NCBI GenBank assembly: GCA_028817895.1
Contig: JAPPOQ010000015.1
Location: 62,001-126,000 of the forward strand
DNA length: 64,000 bases
Source: Ahrensia sp.
GTDB taxonomy: Bacteria > Pseudomonadota > Alphaproteobacteria > Rhizobiales > Rhizobiaceae
Reading direction: 5' to 3'
This document shows, one piece after another, positions 26,666 through 36,271 of the stretch; positions within the stretch are counted from its first letter, which is position 1, and the number at the start of each line of letters is the position of its first letter. The notes beneath the pieces were generated by a model. It saw only the letters and a program-made list of their open reading frames with translations. It did no database searches and was not told the origin of the DNA. The position numbers and the translations under genes are program-made.

Positions 26666-26694
26666 GGTGTAGGGCGACTGGCTTGTGGTGTCAA
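26666..26694 (-). promoter_or_regulatory. Promoter of tRNA-Leu
   Basis: On the minus strand a perfect -35 TTGACA (26689-26694), a 17-base spacer and a -10 TACACC (26666-26671) place the start about 10 bases before the mature tRNA 5' end. A GC-rich stretch follows the -10 box, as in stringently controlled stable-RNA promoters. Confidence 0.6.
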
Positions 26695-26795
26695 TTGAAA
26701 CATCCACCAAAAGCCACCTTTCGCCGTTTCAATGATGCGGCTAAAACGGAGTGCATAGCGGCGGCGTGTTCGCCGATACGAGCAGGAATGCAGGC

Positions 26796-27779
26796 ATGAC
26801 TATTCCCGTTGCGGAATCGAAGAATACGAAAGTTGTCACCGTCTTTGGCGGCAACGGCTTTGTGGGGCGCTATGTGGTGCGCCTATTGGCCGCCAACGGG
26901 CACCGCGTTCGCGTGGCCTGTCGGCGTCCGGACCTTGCCGGGCATCTGCAACCTTTGGGAAATGTCGGGCAGATTCAGCTGGTTCAGGCCAATCTGCGCT
27001 ACCGCTGGTCGATTGATCGCGCCGTGGAGGGCGCCGATGCGGTGGTCAATCTGGTCGCCATTTTGGCCGAAAGCGGACGCCAGACCTTCGACAGCATTCA
27101 GGCCAAGGGGGCGGGAGAGGTCGCGCAGGCTGCGGCATCCGTCGGGGCACCCTTGGTCCATGTCTCCGCCATCGGTGCCGATGAGAACGGCAGTTCCGCA
27201 TACGCCCGCACAAAGGCGGAAGGAGAGCGTCTGGTTCGAGAGGCCGTGCCTGATGCAACGATTGTGCGACCGTCGATCATCTTTGGCCCCGAAGACGATT
27301 TCTTCAACCGGTTTGCAGCTATGTCACGTGTCGCGCCCGCATTGCCTCTGATTGGTGGCGGGTTGACGAAGTTTCAGCCGATTTATGTGGGCGATGTCGC
27401 TGCGGCCATCGTCAAGGCCGTGGAAGGGCAGGTCGAACCGGGCAAGATATGGGAACTCGGCGGGCCAGAGGTTTTGACTTTCCGCCAATGCATGGAACGC
27501 ATGTTGGAGGTGATCGGCCGCAAAAAAGCGCTGGTCAACCTTCCTTTTCCCCTTGCTTCGGCCATTGGCGGTTTGGCGCAATTCGTTCCCGGCGCTCCTT
27601 TGACGCCCGATCAGGTCGAGTTGCTCAAGACGGACAATGTAGTCAGCCCGAATGCGGTTTCGGAGGGGCGCACACTCACCGATATGGGCATCACAGGCAC
27701 CGGTCTTGCGCCTGTGTTGCCTCACTATCTCGTGAGGTTTCGCAAACATGGTCAGTTTGAAGCCAATCGGGGTTTGTGA
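26796..27779 (+). CDS. Complex I NDUFA9-subunit-like NAD(P)-binding protein
   Basis: A 327-residue atypical SDR (NAD-dependent epimerase fold). The Rossmann motif is FGGNGFVGRYVVRLL near residue 13, and the core has HVSAIGADENGSSAYARTKAEGE with Tyr-x3-Lys (YARTK). Proteins of this group in alphaproteobacteria resemble the accessory subunit NDUFA9 of mitochondrial complex I and may aid quinone or lipid-related assembly steps; activity is undefined. ATG 26796 (after CAGGAATGCAGGC) is preferred over the ATG at 26751, which adds 15 residues without family similarity. Confidence 0.85.
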   Translation: MTIPVAESKNTKVVTVFGGNGFVGRYVVRLLAANGHRVRVACRRPDLAGHLQPLGNVGQIQLVQANLRYRWSIDRAVEGADAVVNLVAILAESGRQTFDSIQAKGAGEVAQAAASVGAPLVHVSAIGADENGSSAYARTKAEGERLVREAVPDATIVRPSIIFGPEDDFFNRFAAMSRVAPALPLIGGGLTKFQPIYVGDVAAAIVKAVEGQVEPGKIWELGGPEVLTFRQCMERMLEVIGRKKALVNLPFPLASAIGGLAQFVPGAPLTPDQVELLKTDNVVSPNAVSEGRTLTDMGITGTGLAPVLPHYLVRFRKHGQFEANRGL

Positions 27780-27943
27780 GCAGCGCGACTTGTGAGACAA
27801 AGCCCGAGGGCGAGGGTTTGAATCTTCGCAGCTCCGGGCAGCCTCTTTTCCTTAATTGAAGCTGTAGCTGTCGGTTAAACCTTGTGATGATAAGCACTGC
27901 TCGCGGGTCGTGTTCGCCCGCATGTTCCAGTTGAGGGCCCCTG

Positions 27944-30028
27944 ATGACACGCAAATTGCTTTTAGTCGCGCTTGCTTCGTCCATGTTTGTCTGGTCGCCG
28001 GTTATTCCTCAACCGACTGAAGCGCGTACCTTGTTTGAAACGCTGTTTCCGCGGGCTGCCGAACGCCGCAAACAACGCGTCATTCGACAAAGGCAGCGCC
28101 TTGAGAGGCGCAAAGCGGCCGAGAGACGTGCGCGTCAGCGACGGCTTGCACGCACCACCAGAGCGCCGAAGGTCAAGAAGGTCATTTTCAAGCCTTATCA
28201 ACCCGCGGGTCTTGCCGCGCTGAAACTGGTGGGCCTTCAGGCTGCCTTCGAGAAGCGGGAGCATGAGATCGCAGCACAACAGGCGCTGGAAGCGACAACT
28301 GCACAGGCTTTGGACAACAATTTCGCGGCGGATGCCGACGCCGATTCCTATGTCTTGGCGGCCTATGGCACGTCTGCGGTGTCATCGGATGACCAGAAGA
28401 CCGTATCGCTTGAGTCTGAGACACCAGGCACACTGTCCATTGAGCCAACCCACTCCGTTGGTCGTCCCCTTGATCAACCGGCCCTTCGCCTTTCCGCTGG
28501 TGCGTCTCATCTCAATGCCATCAAATTGCGGGCGCGACCGGATCTGGCCAAGGCGCTGGTCGCTCACTACCGCAGTGAGCCGCAATTCATCTGGATTGAA
28601 CCTGACGGCACTGTAAACGCCAGGGGGCAGGACGTGCTCGACGCGCTGTCTGAGGCGGAAGCATACGGCTTGCAGGCGTCAGACTATCTTGTGCCCAGCG
28701 AGAGTGGTGACCCGTTGCGTTCAGCGATGCATCGGGAGTTTGCCATAACGCTTGCGGCCTTGCGTTATATGAGCGATGCGCGCCATGGGATTGCCGATCC
28801 GAACAAGATCAGCATCTACCATGATTTCAAGGGGCTGAAGGCCAACCACGCGCGAAACATGGCCCGCCTGGCTGCTTCGCAGACACCTGGGGACGTGATG
28901 CTGGCGGCCCATCCCAAGGGCCCATCCTTCGATGCGCTGAAACGCGAACTCGCTCAGCTGCGCGAAGGAGCGGCCAATCAACCAGTGCCAATTCGCATTC
29001 GCAAGGGAACATTCATCAAACCGGGCATCCAGCACGACGAAGTGCCCAATATCGTCGAAGCGATAAAGCGAAAGGCTTCCACCGAACTTCTCGAAAGACA
29101 TGCCGAAGTTCTTGCGCAAGATCATATGATTGGCGAGTATTCGCCGCAACTCGTCGAACTCGTGCGCGATTTTCAGCGTGAGAACCGCCTTGGGGCAGAT
29201 GGTATTGTGGGAAAGCGCACAATCGCAAAGCTGGTGGACGAACAACCGCAGAACCGGATCGAAAAGGTGCTGCTGGCTATGGAGCGGTTGCGTTGGCACC
29301 CGGATCGTCTGGCCACCACGCGGGTTTTCATCAATCAACCCGCCTATCGCGCTTACTATTTCCGCAACGGTGTGCAGAAAGTCGCCATGAATACCGTGGT
29401 TGGCAAGCCGTCCAACCAAACCAACTTCTTTTATGACGAGATCGAATATGTGGAGTTCAATCCCTATTGGGGCATTCCGCGTTCGATACTGGTCAATGAA
29501 ATGCTCCCCAAGTTGAGATCGAATCCGGCTTATTTCGACAACCTTGGATACGAAGTGAGCAATGGCCGCCGCCGCATCGCATCGGCAAGCGTGGACTGGT
29601 GGAGCGTCGGTGCTGACTTCCCGTTTGATGTGCGCCAGCCCCCGGGAAAGAAGAATGCCTTGGGTGAATTGAAAATCATGTTTCCCAACAAGCATTCCAT
29701 CTACATGCATGATACGCCTGCCAAGCGATTGTTTTCCCATGATAAACGAGCCTACAGCCATGGATGTGTGCGTCTGGCCGATCCGCGCCTTATGGCCGCT
29801 GCGGTTCTCGGAACAAGCGTCGATGATATTGGTTCGCGGATTGCCGACGGTCAGAACAAGCAACAGACTCTGGCCAGCCGTGTGCCCGTTTACGTCTCCT
29901 ACTATACGGCCTGGCCGGACAAGGCGGGCAATGTGCAGTATTTCAGTGACATATACGGGCGTGATAATGCTCTCTCCAAGGCTCTGGCCAAAGAGCGGCA
30001 GGCCCGCGCCGAAGCTTCTGGAGCTTGA
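27944..30028 (+). CDS. L,D-transpeptidase family protein (YcbB/LdtD-like) with peptidoglycan-binding domain
   Basis: A 694-residue envelope enzyme. Residues 1-27 are a signal peptide; residues ~35-85 are a strongly basic Arg-rich stretch; a scaffold domain follows. A PG_binding_1 domain is at about 400-432 (VRDFQRENRLGADGIVGKRTI), and the YkuD catalytic domain lies towards the end with SHGCVRL, where C608 is the nucleophile and H606 its neighbour. It should make 3-3 cross-links in peptidoglycan or attach proteins to it, as YcbB does. It is a monocistronic gene with 164 bases upstream and none of its neighbours is functionally linked. Confidence 0.9.
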   Translation: MTRKLLLVALASSMFVWSPVIPQPTEARTLFETLFPRAAERRKQRVIRQRQRLERRKAAERRARQRRLARTTRAPKVKKVIFKPYQPAGLAALKLVGLQAAFEKREHEIAAQQALEATTAQALDNNFAADADADSYVLAAYGTSAVSSDDQKTVSLESETPGTLSIEPTHSVGRPLDQPALRLSAGASHLNAIKLRARPDLAKALVAHYRSEPQFIWIEPDGTVNARGQDVLDALSEAEAYGLQASDYLVPSESGDPLRSAMHREFAITLAALRYMSDARHGIADPNKISIYHDFKGLKANHARNMARLAASQTPGDVMLAAHPKGPSFDALKRELAQLREGAANQPVPIRIRKGTFIKPGIQHDEVPNIVEAIKRKASTELLERHAEVLAQDHMIGEYSPQLVELVRDFQRENRLGADGIVGKRTIAKLVDEQPQNRIEKVLLAMERLRWHPDRLATTRVFINQPAYRAYYFRNGVQKVAMNTVVGKPSNQTNFFYDEIEYVEFNPYWGIPRSILVNEMLPKLRSNPAYFDNLGYEVSNGRRRIASASVDWWSVGADFPFDVRQPPGKKNALGELKIMFPNKHSIYMHDTPAKRLFSHDKRAYSHGCVRLADPRLMAAAVLGTSVDDIGSRIADGQNKQQTLASRVPVYVSYYTAWPDKAGNVQYFSDIYGRDNALSKALAKERQARAEASGA

Positions 30029-30194
30029 GGCTCACCCTTTCCGGCGCGTTTGTTATGATCTTGCTCGATCAATCTGCGTGACGATGCAGCAGATTACTTG
30101 ACCGGACAACCAATTGATATTCAACAAATTGTTGTAACGAATACTTACGTCTTGGTAACAAAACTCTGGCAGCTTGTTGTCACCGCAGCCCATA

Positions 30195-32303
30195 ATGCGT
30201 GAACGGTGGATGACCTTCAAAGCGATCGACGCCTATCTGCAGGGCGCCAATTTCTGGGTTTGGGAAACGGACGCCGATCTGCGGGTCGCGTTTCTCAGCC
30301 AGAATTTCGAATCATTAACCGGTCTCGATCGCACGGACTATCTCGGTCAAACGATTTGGGATCTCGACAAGCTGGGCGCGAAGGACAGCGAGACCGATAT
30401 GCGCGCGCGCATGCTCGAAGCGCATGAACCCTATGACAGCTATAGATGGCAGTTTCTCAGACCGAATGGGGACACCATTTGGCTGGAATCTGCCGGAACG
30501 CCCATTTTCGACGATCACGGAGAATTTGGTGGCTATCGCGGAAACACCCGCGAAGTTGCTGACGAGATTCAGCAGGCTCTGGATATGCGGGAGAGCGCAC
30601 GACAGAATCGCATTCAACACAAGTTGCTTGCTCAGATCGGCAGCATTTCGGGAATTGGCGCCTGGACGCTGGCACCGGACAAATCGACCGTTGAGTGGTC
30701 GGACGAAACCTATGACATCTACGAAATTCCGCGCGGAACGGAGATCACCCTGGAGCGCGGTCTGAGCAGCTATTGCGATGGGGCTCGAGAGACCATCAGT
30801 CAAACCATTGCGGATGTGCTGAGGAACGGTGGACGGTTCGATGTGACGCTGCCCTTCAAGACGGAGAAGGGTCGCCGTCGCTGGGTTCGCTCCATGGGCT
30901 TCATCGACGGTGCCGGAACACCAGAGGAGCGGGTCTACGGAACGTTTCAAGACGTGACGGAGGAAAGAGAGCGTCAGATGCGCGTGGAAACCATTGCCAT
31001 GCGTGATTCGCTGACCAACGTGAACAATCGCCATTCGTTCAACTTTGAGCTGGATGATCGGCTTTCGGCTGCCAAATCAAACCGTGAGCGTGTCATTCTT
31101 TGCTTTGCAGACCTGGATCGCTTCAAGCAGATCAATGATGTTTACGGGCATGCAGTTGGCGATGAGATTTTGTGCCACGTCGCGGATTACTTCGCAGCCT
31201 GCGTCGAGCCCGATGGATTTGTTGGCCGCATCGGCGGTGACGAGTTTGCCCTGATTTTCACAGTTGCAGACGATGACTGCGAACCGGTTGCCTTTGTCAA
31301 CGAGCGAGTTCCGCGCTTCGTCCACACTTTTGAGACCTCGGTTGGACCGGTTGAAGCCCGACTTTGCATGGGGGTTGCCTCGGCGGAAGGTGGTGAGGAC
31401 GATACCGTAAAAATCATGCGCGATGCTGATTTCGCCATGCACGCTGCCAAGTCAGGCGGAGGCGGTTTTGCAAGAGCCTTCGACACGAGGCTCGCTGACA
31501 CACTTCACAGACGTGTCAAGTTGGTTCAGGAGTTTCAAAGAGGGCTGCGTGACCACTCCGTAGTTCCGTTCTACCAGCCCATCGTTTCGCTGGAGACTGG
31601 CGAAATCTCCGGTCTGGAGGCACTTGCCCGCTGGCATCATCCGGCGCGCGGTTTGATCGCACCGCATATGTATATGGAGATTTTCGACGACAATCGCATC
31701 TGTCTTGAACTGGGCGAGTTGATGTTGAACGCCATCTGCCAGGACATGAAGCGCTGGTCGAACAGCGGAACCGAATTTGGCCGCGTCGGTTACAACGCAA
31801 CCGCGGTTGAGGTAAAGCGGCCCGGTTTTGCTCTCAATGTGCTCGCAACGCTGTCCAAACATGGGCTTCGACCGGATCAGTTGGTGGTTGAAGTCACCGA
31901 AACGACCATGTTCGCTGACATTGACATGGCTGCGCACAACCAGTTGAGCGAACTGCGCGAGGCAGGAGTGTCAATCGCGCTGGACGACTTTGGAACCGGC
32001 TACTCCTCTCTGACGCATCTGAAAGACCTGCCGTTCAACATTTTGAAGATCGACAAGACTTTCGTGAAGGACGTGATGTCTTCCGAAGCCGACAAGTCGA
32101 TCATCAAATCGCTCATCGAACTTGGGCGTGATCTTGGATATATCACGGTGGCAGAGGGTGTTGAGGTGCAAGCGGAGCGCGATTTCCTGCGTGACGCGGG
32201 ATGCGAGCGGGGTCAGGGCTTCTTTTTTGACCGCCCCATGTCTTTCCGAGACGCCAGCGAACGGCTCGATCGCGTGATTGAGGTGTTGGCGCAGACCGCG
32301 TGA
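30195..32303 (+). CDS. PAS-PAS-GGDEF-EAL cyclic di-GMP signalling protein
   Basis: About 702 residues, soluble. Two PAS-type sensor domains occupy the first ~270 residues (WVWETDADLRVAFLSQNFE opens the first). The GGDEF domain has the intact motif RIGGDEF (GGDEF at 347-351), and the EAL domain has GLEALARW (EAL at 475-477) plus DDFGTGYSSL and KIDKTF. Both motifs being intact, it could both make and degrade c-di-GMP. The RxxD inhibitory site five residues before GGDEF is absent. The start is uncertain: ATG 30195, ATG 30210 or TTG 30174, none with a good ribosome-binding site. A CAACAA-A-TTGTTG palindrome lies at 30122-30134. Confidence 0.9.
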   Translation: MRERWMTFKAIDAYLQGANFWVWETDADLRVAFLSQNFESLTGLDRTDYLGQTIWDLDKLGAKDSETDMRARMLEAHEPYDSYRWQFLRPNGDTIWLESAGTPIFDDHGEFGGYRGNTREVADEIQQALDMRESARQNRIQHKLLAQIGSISGIGAWTLAPDKSTVEWSDETYDIYEIPRGTEITLERGLSSYCDGARETISQTIADVLRNGGRFDVTLPFKTEKGRRRWVRSMGFIDGAGTPEERVYGTFQDVTEERERQMRVETIAMRDSLTNVNNRHSFNFELDDRLSAAKSNRERVILCFADLDRFKQINDVYGHAVGDEILCHVADYFAACVEPDGFVGRIGGDEFALIFTVADDDCEPVAFVNERVPRFVHTFETSVGPVEARLCMGVASAEGGEDDTVKIMRDADFAMHAAKSGGGGFARAFDTRLADTLHRRVKLVQEFQRGLRDHSVVPFYQPIVSLETGEISGLEALARWHHPARGLIAPHMYMEIFDDNRICLELGELMLNAICQDMKRWSNSGTEFGRVGYNATAVEVKRPGFALNVLATLSKHGLRPDQLVVEVTETTMFADIDMAAHNQLSELREAGVSIALDDFGTGYSSLTHLKDLPFNILKIDKTFVKDVMSSEADKSIIKSLIELGRDLGYITVAEGVEVQAERDFLRDAGCERGQGFFFDRPMSFRDASERLDRVIEVLAQTA

Positions 32304-32404
32304 TGCGTCATTGTTGATCCTTTCCCTGCTGGACTTGACAGTGCGCCAGCGGCTCTGATTGTGGGAGCCTTCGGTCCTCTCCAATCGAGGTGAGGTTTAC
32401 TCTA

Positions 32405-33598
32405 ATGGTGCCCTGCCATTCGCCCAGCCTGCTGGCTATTCCCGGTCCTTCCGTCATTCCTGAAAGGGTTTTGCGGGCGATGCATCGCGCTTCGCCAAAT
32501 ATTTATCATGGCGAGCTTATCGAGATGGTGGACACGCTCTGGCCGGATTTGAAAGCGGTTGCGCGCACCAAGCATAGTCTCGCCCTATATATCGCCAACG
32601 GCCACGGTGCGTGGGAAGCAGCTTTGGCCAACACTGTGGGTCCTGGCGACGCCATTCTCGTTCTTGTTACTGGTCGCTTCGGCCAAGGCTGGGCTGATAT
32701 GGCGCGGCGCATGGGTGTTGAGGTGGAAACCATCGATTTTGGCAAGCGCAGCGATGCCGATCCGCAAAGGCTTGAAGAGCGTCTGCGTCAGGACGGTGCG
32801 GGTACGATCAAGGCCGTGCTTACAGTGCAAACCGATACGGCCTCATCTGTAATCAATGATGTCGTGGCTCTGCGCAAAGCCATTGATGCCGCCGGCCACG
32901 ATGCGTTGTTCATGGTGGATTGCATTGCCTCCTTGGCGTGCGATCGCTTTGAGATGGACGATTGGGGCGTCGATGTGATGGTCAGTGCCTGTCAGAAAGG
33001 GTTGATGACACCTGCAGGCATGGCTTTTGTGTGGTTCAACGACCGCGCGGCCACGGCGCGAGAGCGGGTTTCGCCGAGCCAGTATTGGGACTGGCGGGAC
33101 CGTTCACAGGCTCAGATCTTCTACCAGAAATTTGCAGGCACAGCGCCAACCCATCATCTTTACGGTTTGCGAGAAGCGCTTGACATGCTGATCAAGGAAG
33201 AAGGCATGGAAGTGTGCTGGGCACGCCATGGTCGCATCGCCAAGGCTGTCTGGGCCGCAGTGGATGCTTGGGGAGAGGATTGCATGCATCACAACATCAC
33301 CGATCCCACCAAGCGGTCTGCAGCCGTATCCGCCATCACGACTGCGCCCGGTGTGGCTGGCAAATTGCGCGCTTGGTGCGAAGCGGAAGCCGGACTGACA
33401 TTGGGAATCGGACTTGGCATGGCAGAACCGGATGCGCCGGACTATGCAAACTATTTTCGCATCGGCCATATGGGGCACCAGCATCCGCCAATGACGCTTG
33501 GTGTGTTGGCGACGATCGATCTGGCCTTGAAGGCCCAGGGCATTGGCCATGGTAACGGAGCGGTGGAGGCCGCGGCCACCGTTCTCGCCGAGTTCTGA
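32405..33598 (+). CDS. Class V aminotransferase, serine/alanine-glyoxylate type
   Basis: A 397-residue PLP enzyme of fold type I. The N-terminal segment LLAIPGPSVIPERVLRAM is typical of alanine-glyoxylate and serine-glyoxylate aminotransferases, and the PLP lysine is in VSACQKGLMTPAG. It would transfer an amino group to glyoxylate, giving glycine. ATG 32405 is preferred over an in-frame GTG at 32390 because the strong GAGGTGAGG ribosome-binding site fits only the ATG. A TTGACA box at 32335-32340 may be part of its promoter. Exact amino donor is not determinable. Confidence 0.87.
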   Translation: MVPCHSPSLLAIPGPSVIPERVLRAMHRASPNIYHGELIEMVDTLWPDLKAVARTKHSLALYIANGHGAWEAALANTVGPGDAILVLVTGRFGQGWADMARRMGVEVETIDFGKRSDADPQRLEERLRQDGAGTIKAVLTVQTDTASSVINDVVALRKAIDAAGHDALFMVDCIASLACDRFEMDDWGVDVMVSACQKGLMTPAGMAFVWFNDRAATARERVSPSQYWDWRDRSQAQIFYQKFAGTAPTHHLYGLREALDMLIKEEGMEVCWARHGRIAKAVWAAVDAWGEDCMHHNITDPTKRSAAVSAITTAPGVAGKLRAWCEAEAGLTLGIGLGMAEPDAPDYANYFRIGHMGHQHPPMTLGVLATIDLALKAQGIGHGNGAVEAAATVLAEF

Positions 33599-33671
33599 CA
33601 ACAGTTGTTGGCAGCCTCGTATCTTCGGCATAGCGGTTCAATTTGAGTGCCATTCGGCCTAGATACGAACC

Positions 33672-36143
33672 ATGAACATGACCGCATCGAATCAACCGTC
33701 AATTTCGCAGCGTGCGGCGGCTGGGCATGCCGCGCTGGCGCCTGACGCGTCTTCCCTTCCTTATCTGGAGGGACTCAATCCAGAGCAGCAGGACGCCGTT
33801 TTGACGACGCAAGGCCCGCTGCTGGTGCTGGCCGGGGCGGGAACGGGCAAGACCCGTGTTTTAACCACCCGCATCGCCCATATTCTGGCGTCACGCCTGG
33901 CCTGGCCATCTGAAATTCTGGCGGTCACCTTCACCAACAAGGCGGCGCGAGAGATGAAAACGCGTATTGCCGATATGGTGGGCGATGTTGTTGAAGGTAT
34001 GCCATGGCTTGGCACGTTTCACTCTATCTGCGTGAAAATGCTGCGTCGCCATGCCGAATTGGTTGGGCTGAAATCGAACTTCACGATTCTTGATACCGAT
34101 GACCAAATCCGTCTGCTGAAACAGCTGATCCAGGCAGAAAATATTGACGACAAACGGTGGCCCGCGCGACAATTGGCGGCGTTGATCGACGGCTGGAAGA
34201 ATAAGGCACAGGGACCGGAGGATATTTCGGAAGGCGAGGCGCGCGCCTTTGGAAATGGGCGCGGACGAGAGCTTTATCGGGCCTATCAGCAACGGTTGAA
34301 AACGCTCAATGCCTGCGATTTCGGCGATCTTCTGGTCGAATGCATCCGCTTGCTGCGTGAAAACGCTGATGTGCTGGCGGACTATCACCGCAAGTTCAAA
34401 TACATTCTGGTTGACGAGTATCAGGACACGAATGTCGCGCAATATTTGTGGTTGCGTCTGCTGGCCCAGCCCAGCCGGGCGCGCGAAGACGCCACGGCGG
34501 CGACAGAACAGGCTGGGCAGGTCGCTCCAAACATTTGCTGTGTGGGCGATGATGATCAGTCAATCTATGGCTGGCGCGGCGCCGAGGTTGAAAACATCTT
34601 GCGTTTCGATAAGGACTTCCGCGATGCGAAGGTCATCCGGCTGGAACGAAACTATCGGTCGACGAGCCATATCCTTGCTGCGGCATCCAAGCTGATCACG
34701 AATAATGAGGGGCGCCTCGGCAAGACGCTGTTTACAGAGGCTGCCGGCTCCGATGAGGCGCTCGTCAAGGTTGCAGCTGGATGGGACTCAGAAGAGGAAG
34801 CGCGCGCCATCGGTGAAGAGATCGAGGCCCTGCAAAGCAAGGGGCATGCGCTCAACGAGATCGCAATTCTCATGAGGGCCTCCTTTCAGATGCGGGAGTT
34901 TGAGGATCGCTTCGTTTCGCTGGGTCTGAATTATCGCGTTGTTGGCGGGCCGCGCTTTTATGAGCGTATGGAGATCCGCGATGCGATGGCTTATTTCCGT
35001 GTGGTGTGTCAGCCGGCGGATGATCTGGCCTTCGAACGGATCGTCAACACGCCCAAACGCGGGCTTGGCGAAGCAACAATCAGGCTCATTCGTGAGCATG
35101 CCAGACGGCGCAATATTCCTATGCTGGCGGCTGTCAATGAACTGGTTGAGACCGAAGAACTCAAGCCGAAACAGCGTTCCACGCTCAAAACACTGGCCCT
35201 GAACTTTGCCCGCTGGGCCAACCTCATTGAAACCCAAAAGCACACCGATCTGGCGGAGATGGTTCTCGATGAATCCGGTTACACCGAGTTCTGGCAAAAT
35301 GATCGAAGCGCGGAAGCGCCGGGTCGGTTGGAGAATTTGAAAGAGCTGATCCGCTCAATAGACGAGTTTGAGAGTCTGCGCGGCTTTCTCGAGCATGTCT
35401 CGCTGGTGATGGACAGCGACAACAATCCCGATCTTGATGCGGTGAATCTGATGACCTTGCACTCCGCCAAGGGGCTGGAGTTCGACACGGTCTTTCTTCC
35501 CGGATGGGAGGAAGGGCTATTTCCACATCAGCGCAGTCTTGACGAGGGCGGACGCGAGGGGCTGGAGGAAGAGCGTCGGCTCGCCTATGTCGGCATCACG
35601 CGCGCCAAGAAGGCGTGCCACATCTGGTTCGTTTCCAATCGGCGCATTCACGGCCAGTGGCAGGCATCGATTCCCTCGCGCTTTATCGATGAGCTTCCGT
35701 CCGACCATGTGGAGGTGGTTGAGCCCTCGTCCAACTATGGTGGATACGGCATTGGCAGCATGGGCGGTGGGTTTGGCCGCACCAACCCCTACGGCTTCAG
35801 CCGGTTCGATACGATGGGGTCGGGACAGTTTGCACAATCGGGCTATTCGTCGCCAGGCTGGCGCAGGGCGCAAGCCAATGAGACGGATGAGACCGCCAGC
35901 AATTGGGGCAATCGTTCGGGGCACAAGACCACTTATTCAGGTGGTCCACGCACCATTGACGGGGAGCTCGTTGCGAAGTCCGTCATCGGCGCGGATGAAA
36001 GCCGTTTCGGCCTCGGTGAGCGGGTCTTTCACATGAAGTTCGGCTATGGTGCCATCATCGCGATCGATGGCAACAAACTCACCATCGATTTCGAGAAGGC
36101 AGGGGAGAAGCGGGTCCTCGACAGTTTTGTCGAGGCCTACTGA
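33672..36143 (+). CDS. uvrD: ATP-dependent DNA helicase UvrD/PcrA
   Basis: An 823-residue superfamily 1 3'-5' helicase. Motif I is AGAGTGKT (54-61), motif Ia follows in VTFTNKAAREMK, motif II is VDEYQDTN (D248, E249), motif III is DDQSIYGWRGAE, and motifs V/VI are MTLHSAKGLEFD and YVGITRAKK. It unwinds DNA during nucleotide-excision and mismatch repair. The ~30-residue N-terminal tail and a Gly-rich C-terminal linker (YGGYGIGSMGGGFG) are family-typical variable parts, and the end carries a Tudor-like domain (GERVFHMKFGYGAII). A near-match to an alphaproteobacterial LexA box lies upstream but is too weak to call. Confidence 0.95.
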   Translation: MNMTASNQPSISQRAAAGHAALAPDASSLPYLEGLNPEQQDAVLTTQGPLLVLAGAGTGKTRVLTTRIAHILASRLAWPSEILAVTFTNKAAREMKTRIADMVGDVVEGMPWLGTFHSICVKMLRRHAELVGLKSNFTILDTDDQIRLLKQLIQAENIDDKRWPARQLAALIDGWKNKAQGPEDISEGEARAFGNGRGRELYRAYQQRLKTLNACDFGDLLVECIRLLRENADVLADYHRKFKYILVDEYQDTNVAQYLWLRLLAQPSRAREDATAATEQAGQVAPNICCVGDDDQSIYGWRGAEVENILRFDKDFRDAKVIRLERNYRSTSHILAAASKLITNNEGRLGKTLFTEAAGSDEALVKVAAGWDSEEEARAIGEEIEALQSKGHALNEIAILMRASFQMREFEDRFVSLGLNYRVVGGPRFYERMEIRDAMAYFRVVCQPADDLAFERIVNTPKRGLGEATIRLIREHARRRNIPMLAAVNELVETEELKPKQRSTLKTLALNFARWANLIETQKHTDLAEMVLDESGYTEFWQNDRSAEAPGRLENLKELIRSIDEFESLRGFLEHVSLVMDSDNNPDLDAVNLMTLHSAKGLEFDTVFLPGWEEGLFPHQRSLDEGGREGLEEERRLAYVGITRAKKACHIWFVSNRRIHGQWQASIPSRFIDELPSDHVEVVEPSSNYGGYGIGSMGGGFGRTNPYGFSRFDTMGSGQFAQSGYSSPGWRRAQANETDETASNWGNRSGHKTTYSGGPRTIDGELVAKSVIGADESRFGLGERVFHMKFGYGAIIAIDGNKLTIDFEKAGEKRVLDSFVEAY

Positions 36144-36271
36144 CCAGTGTCAAGACGGAGTAGCCAGGCTGATGCATAGAGGCATGCGCATGGCCGGAAT
36201 TCAGGCTGGTCACCGGAGCTCAGATGTCAGACGGTCGCATAACCCGGTATCCGTTGGACCGAGGTACATAG

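Noticed and set aside
28721-29863. Open frame of 380 codons on the minus strand opposite the L,D-transpeptidase
   Set aside because: The plus-strand gene has catalytic motifs; the antisense frame has none.
33636-33650. LexA-box-like GTTC-N7-GTGC upstream of uvrD
   Set aside because: One mismatch to the alphaproteobacterial GTTC-N7-GTTC consensus; a single near-match is expected by chance.
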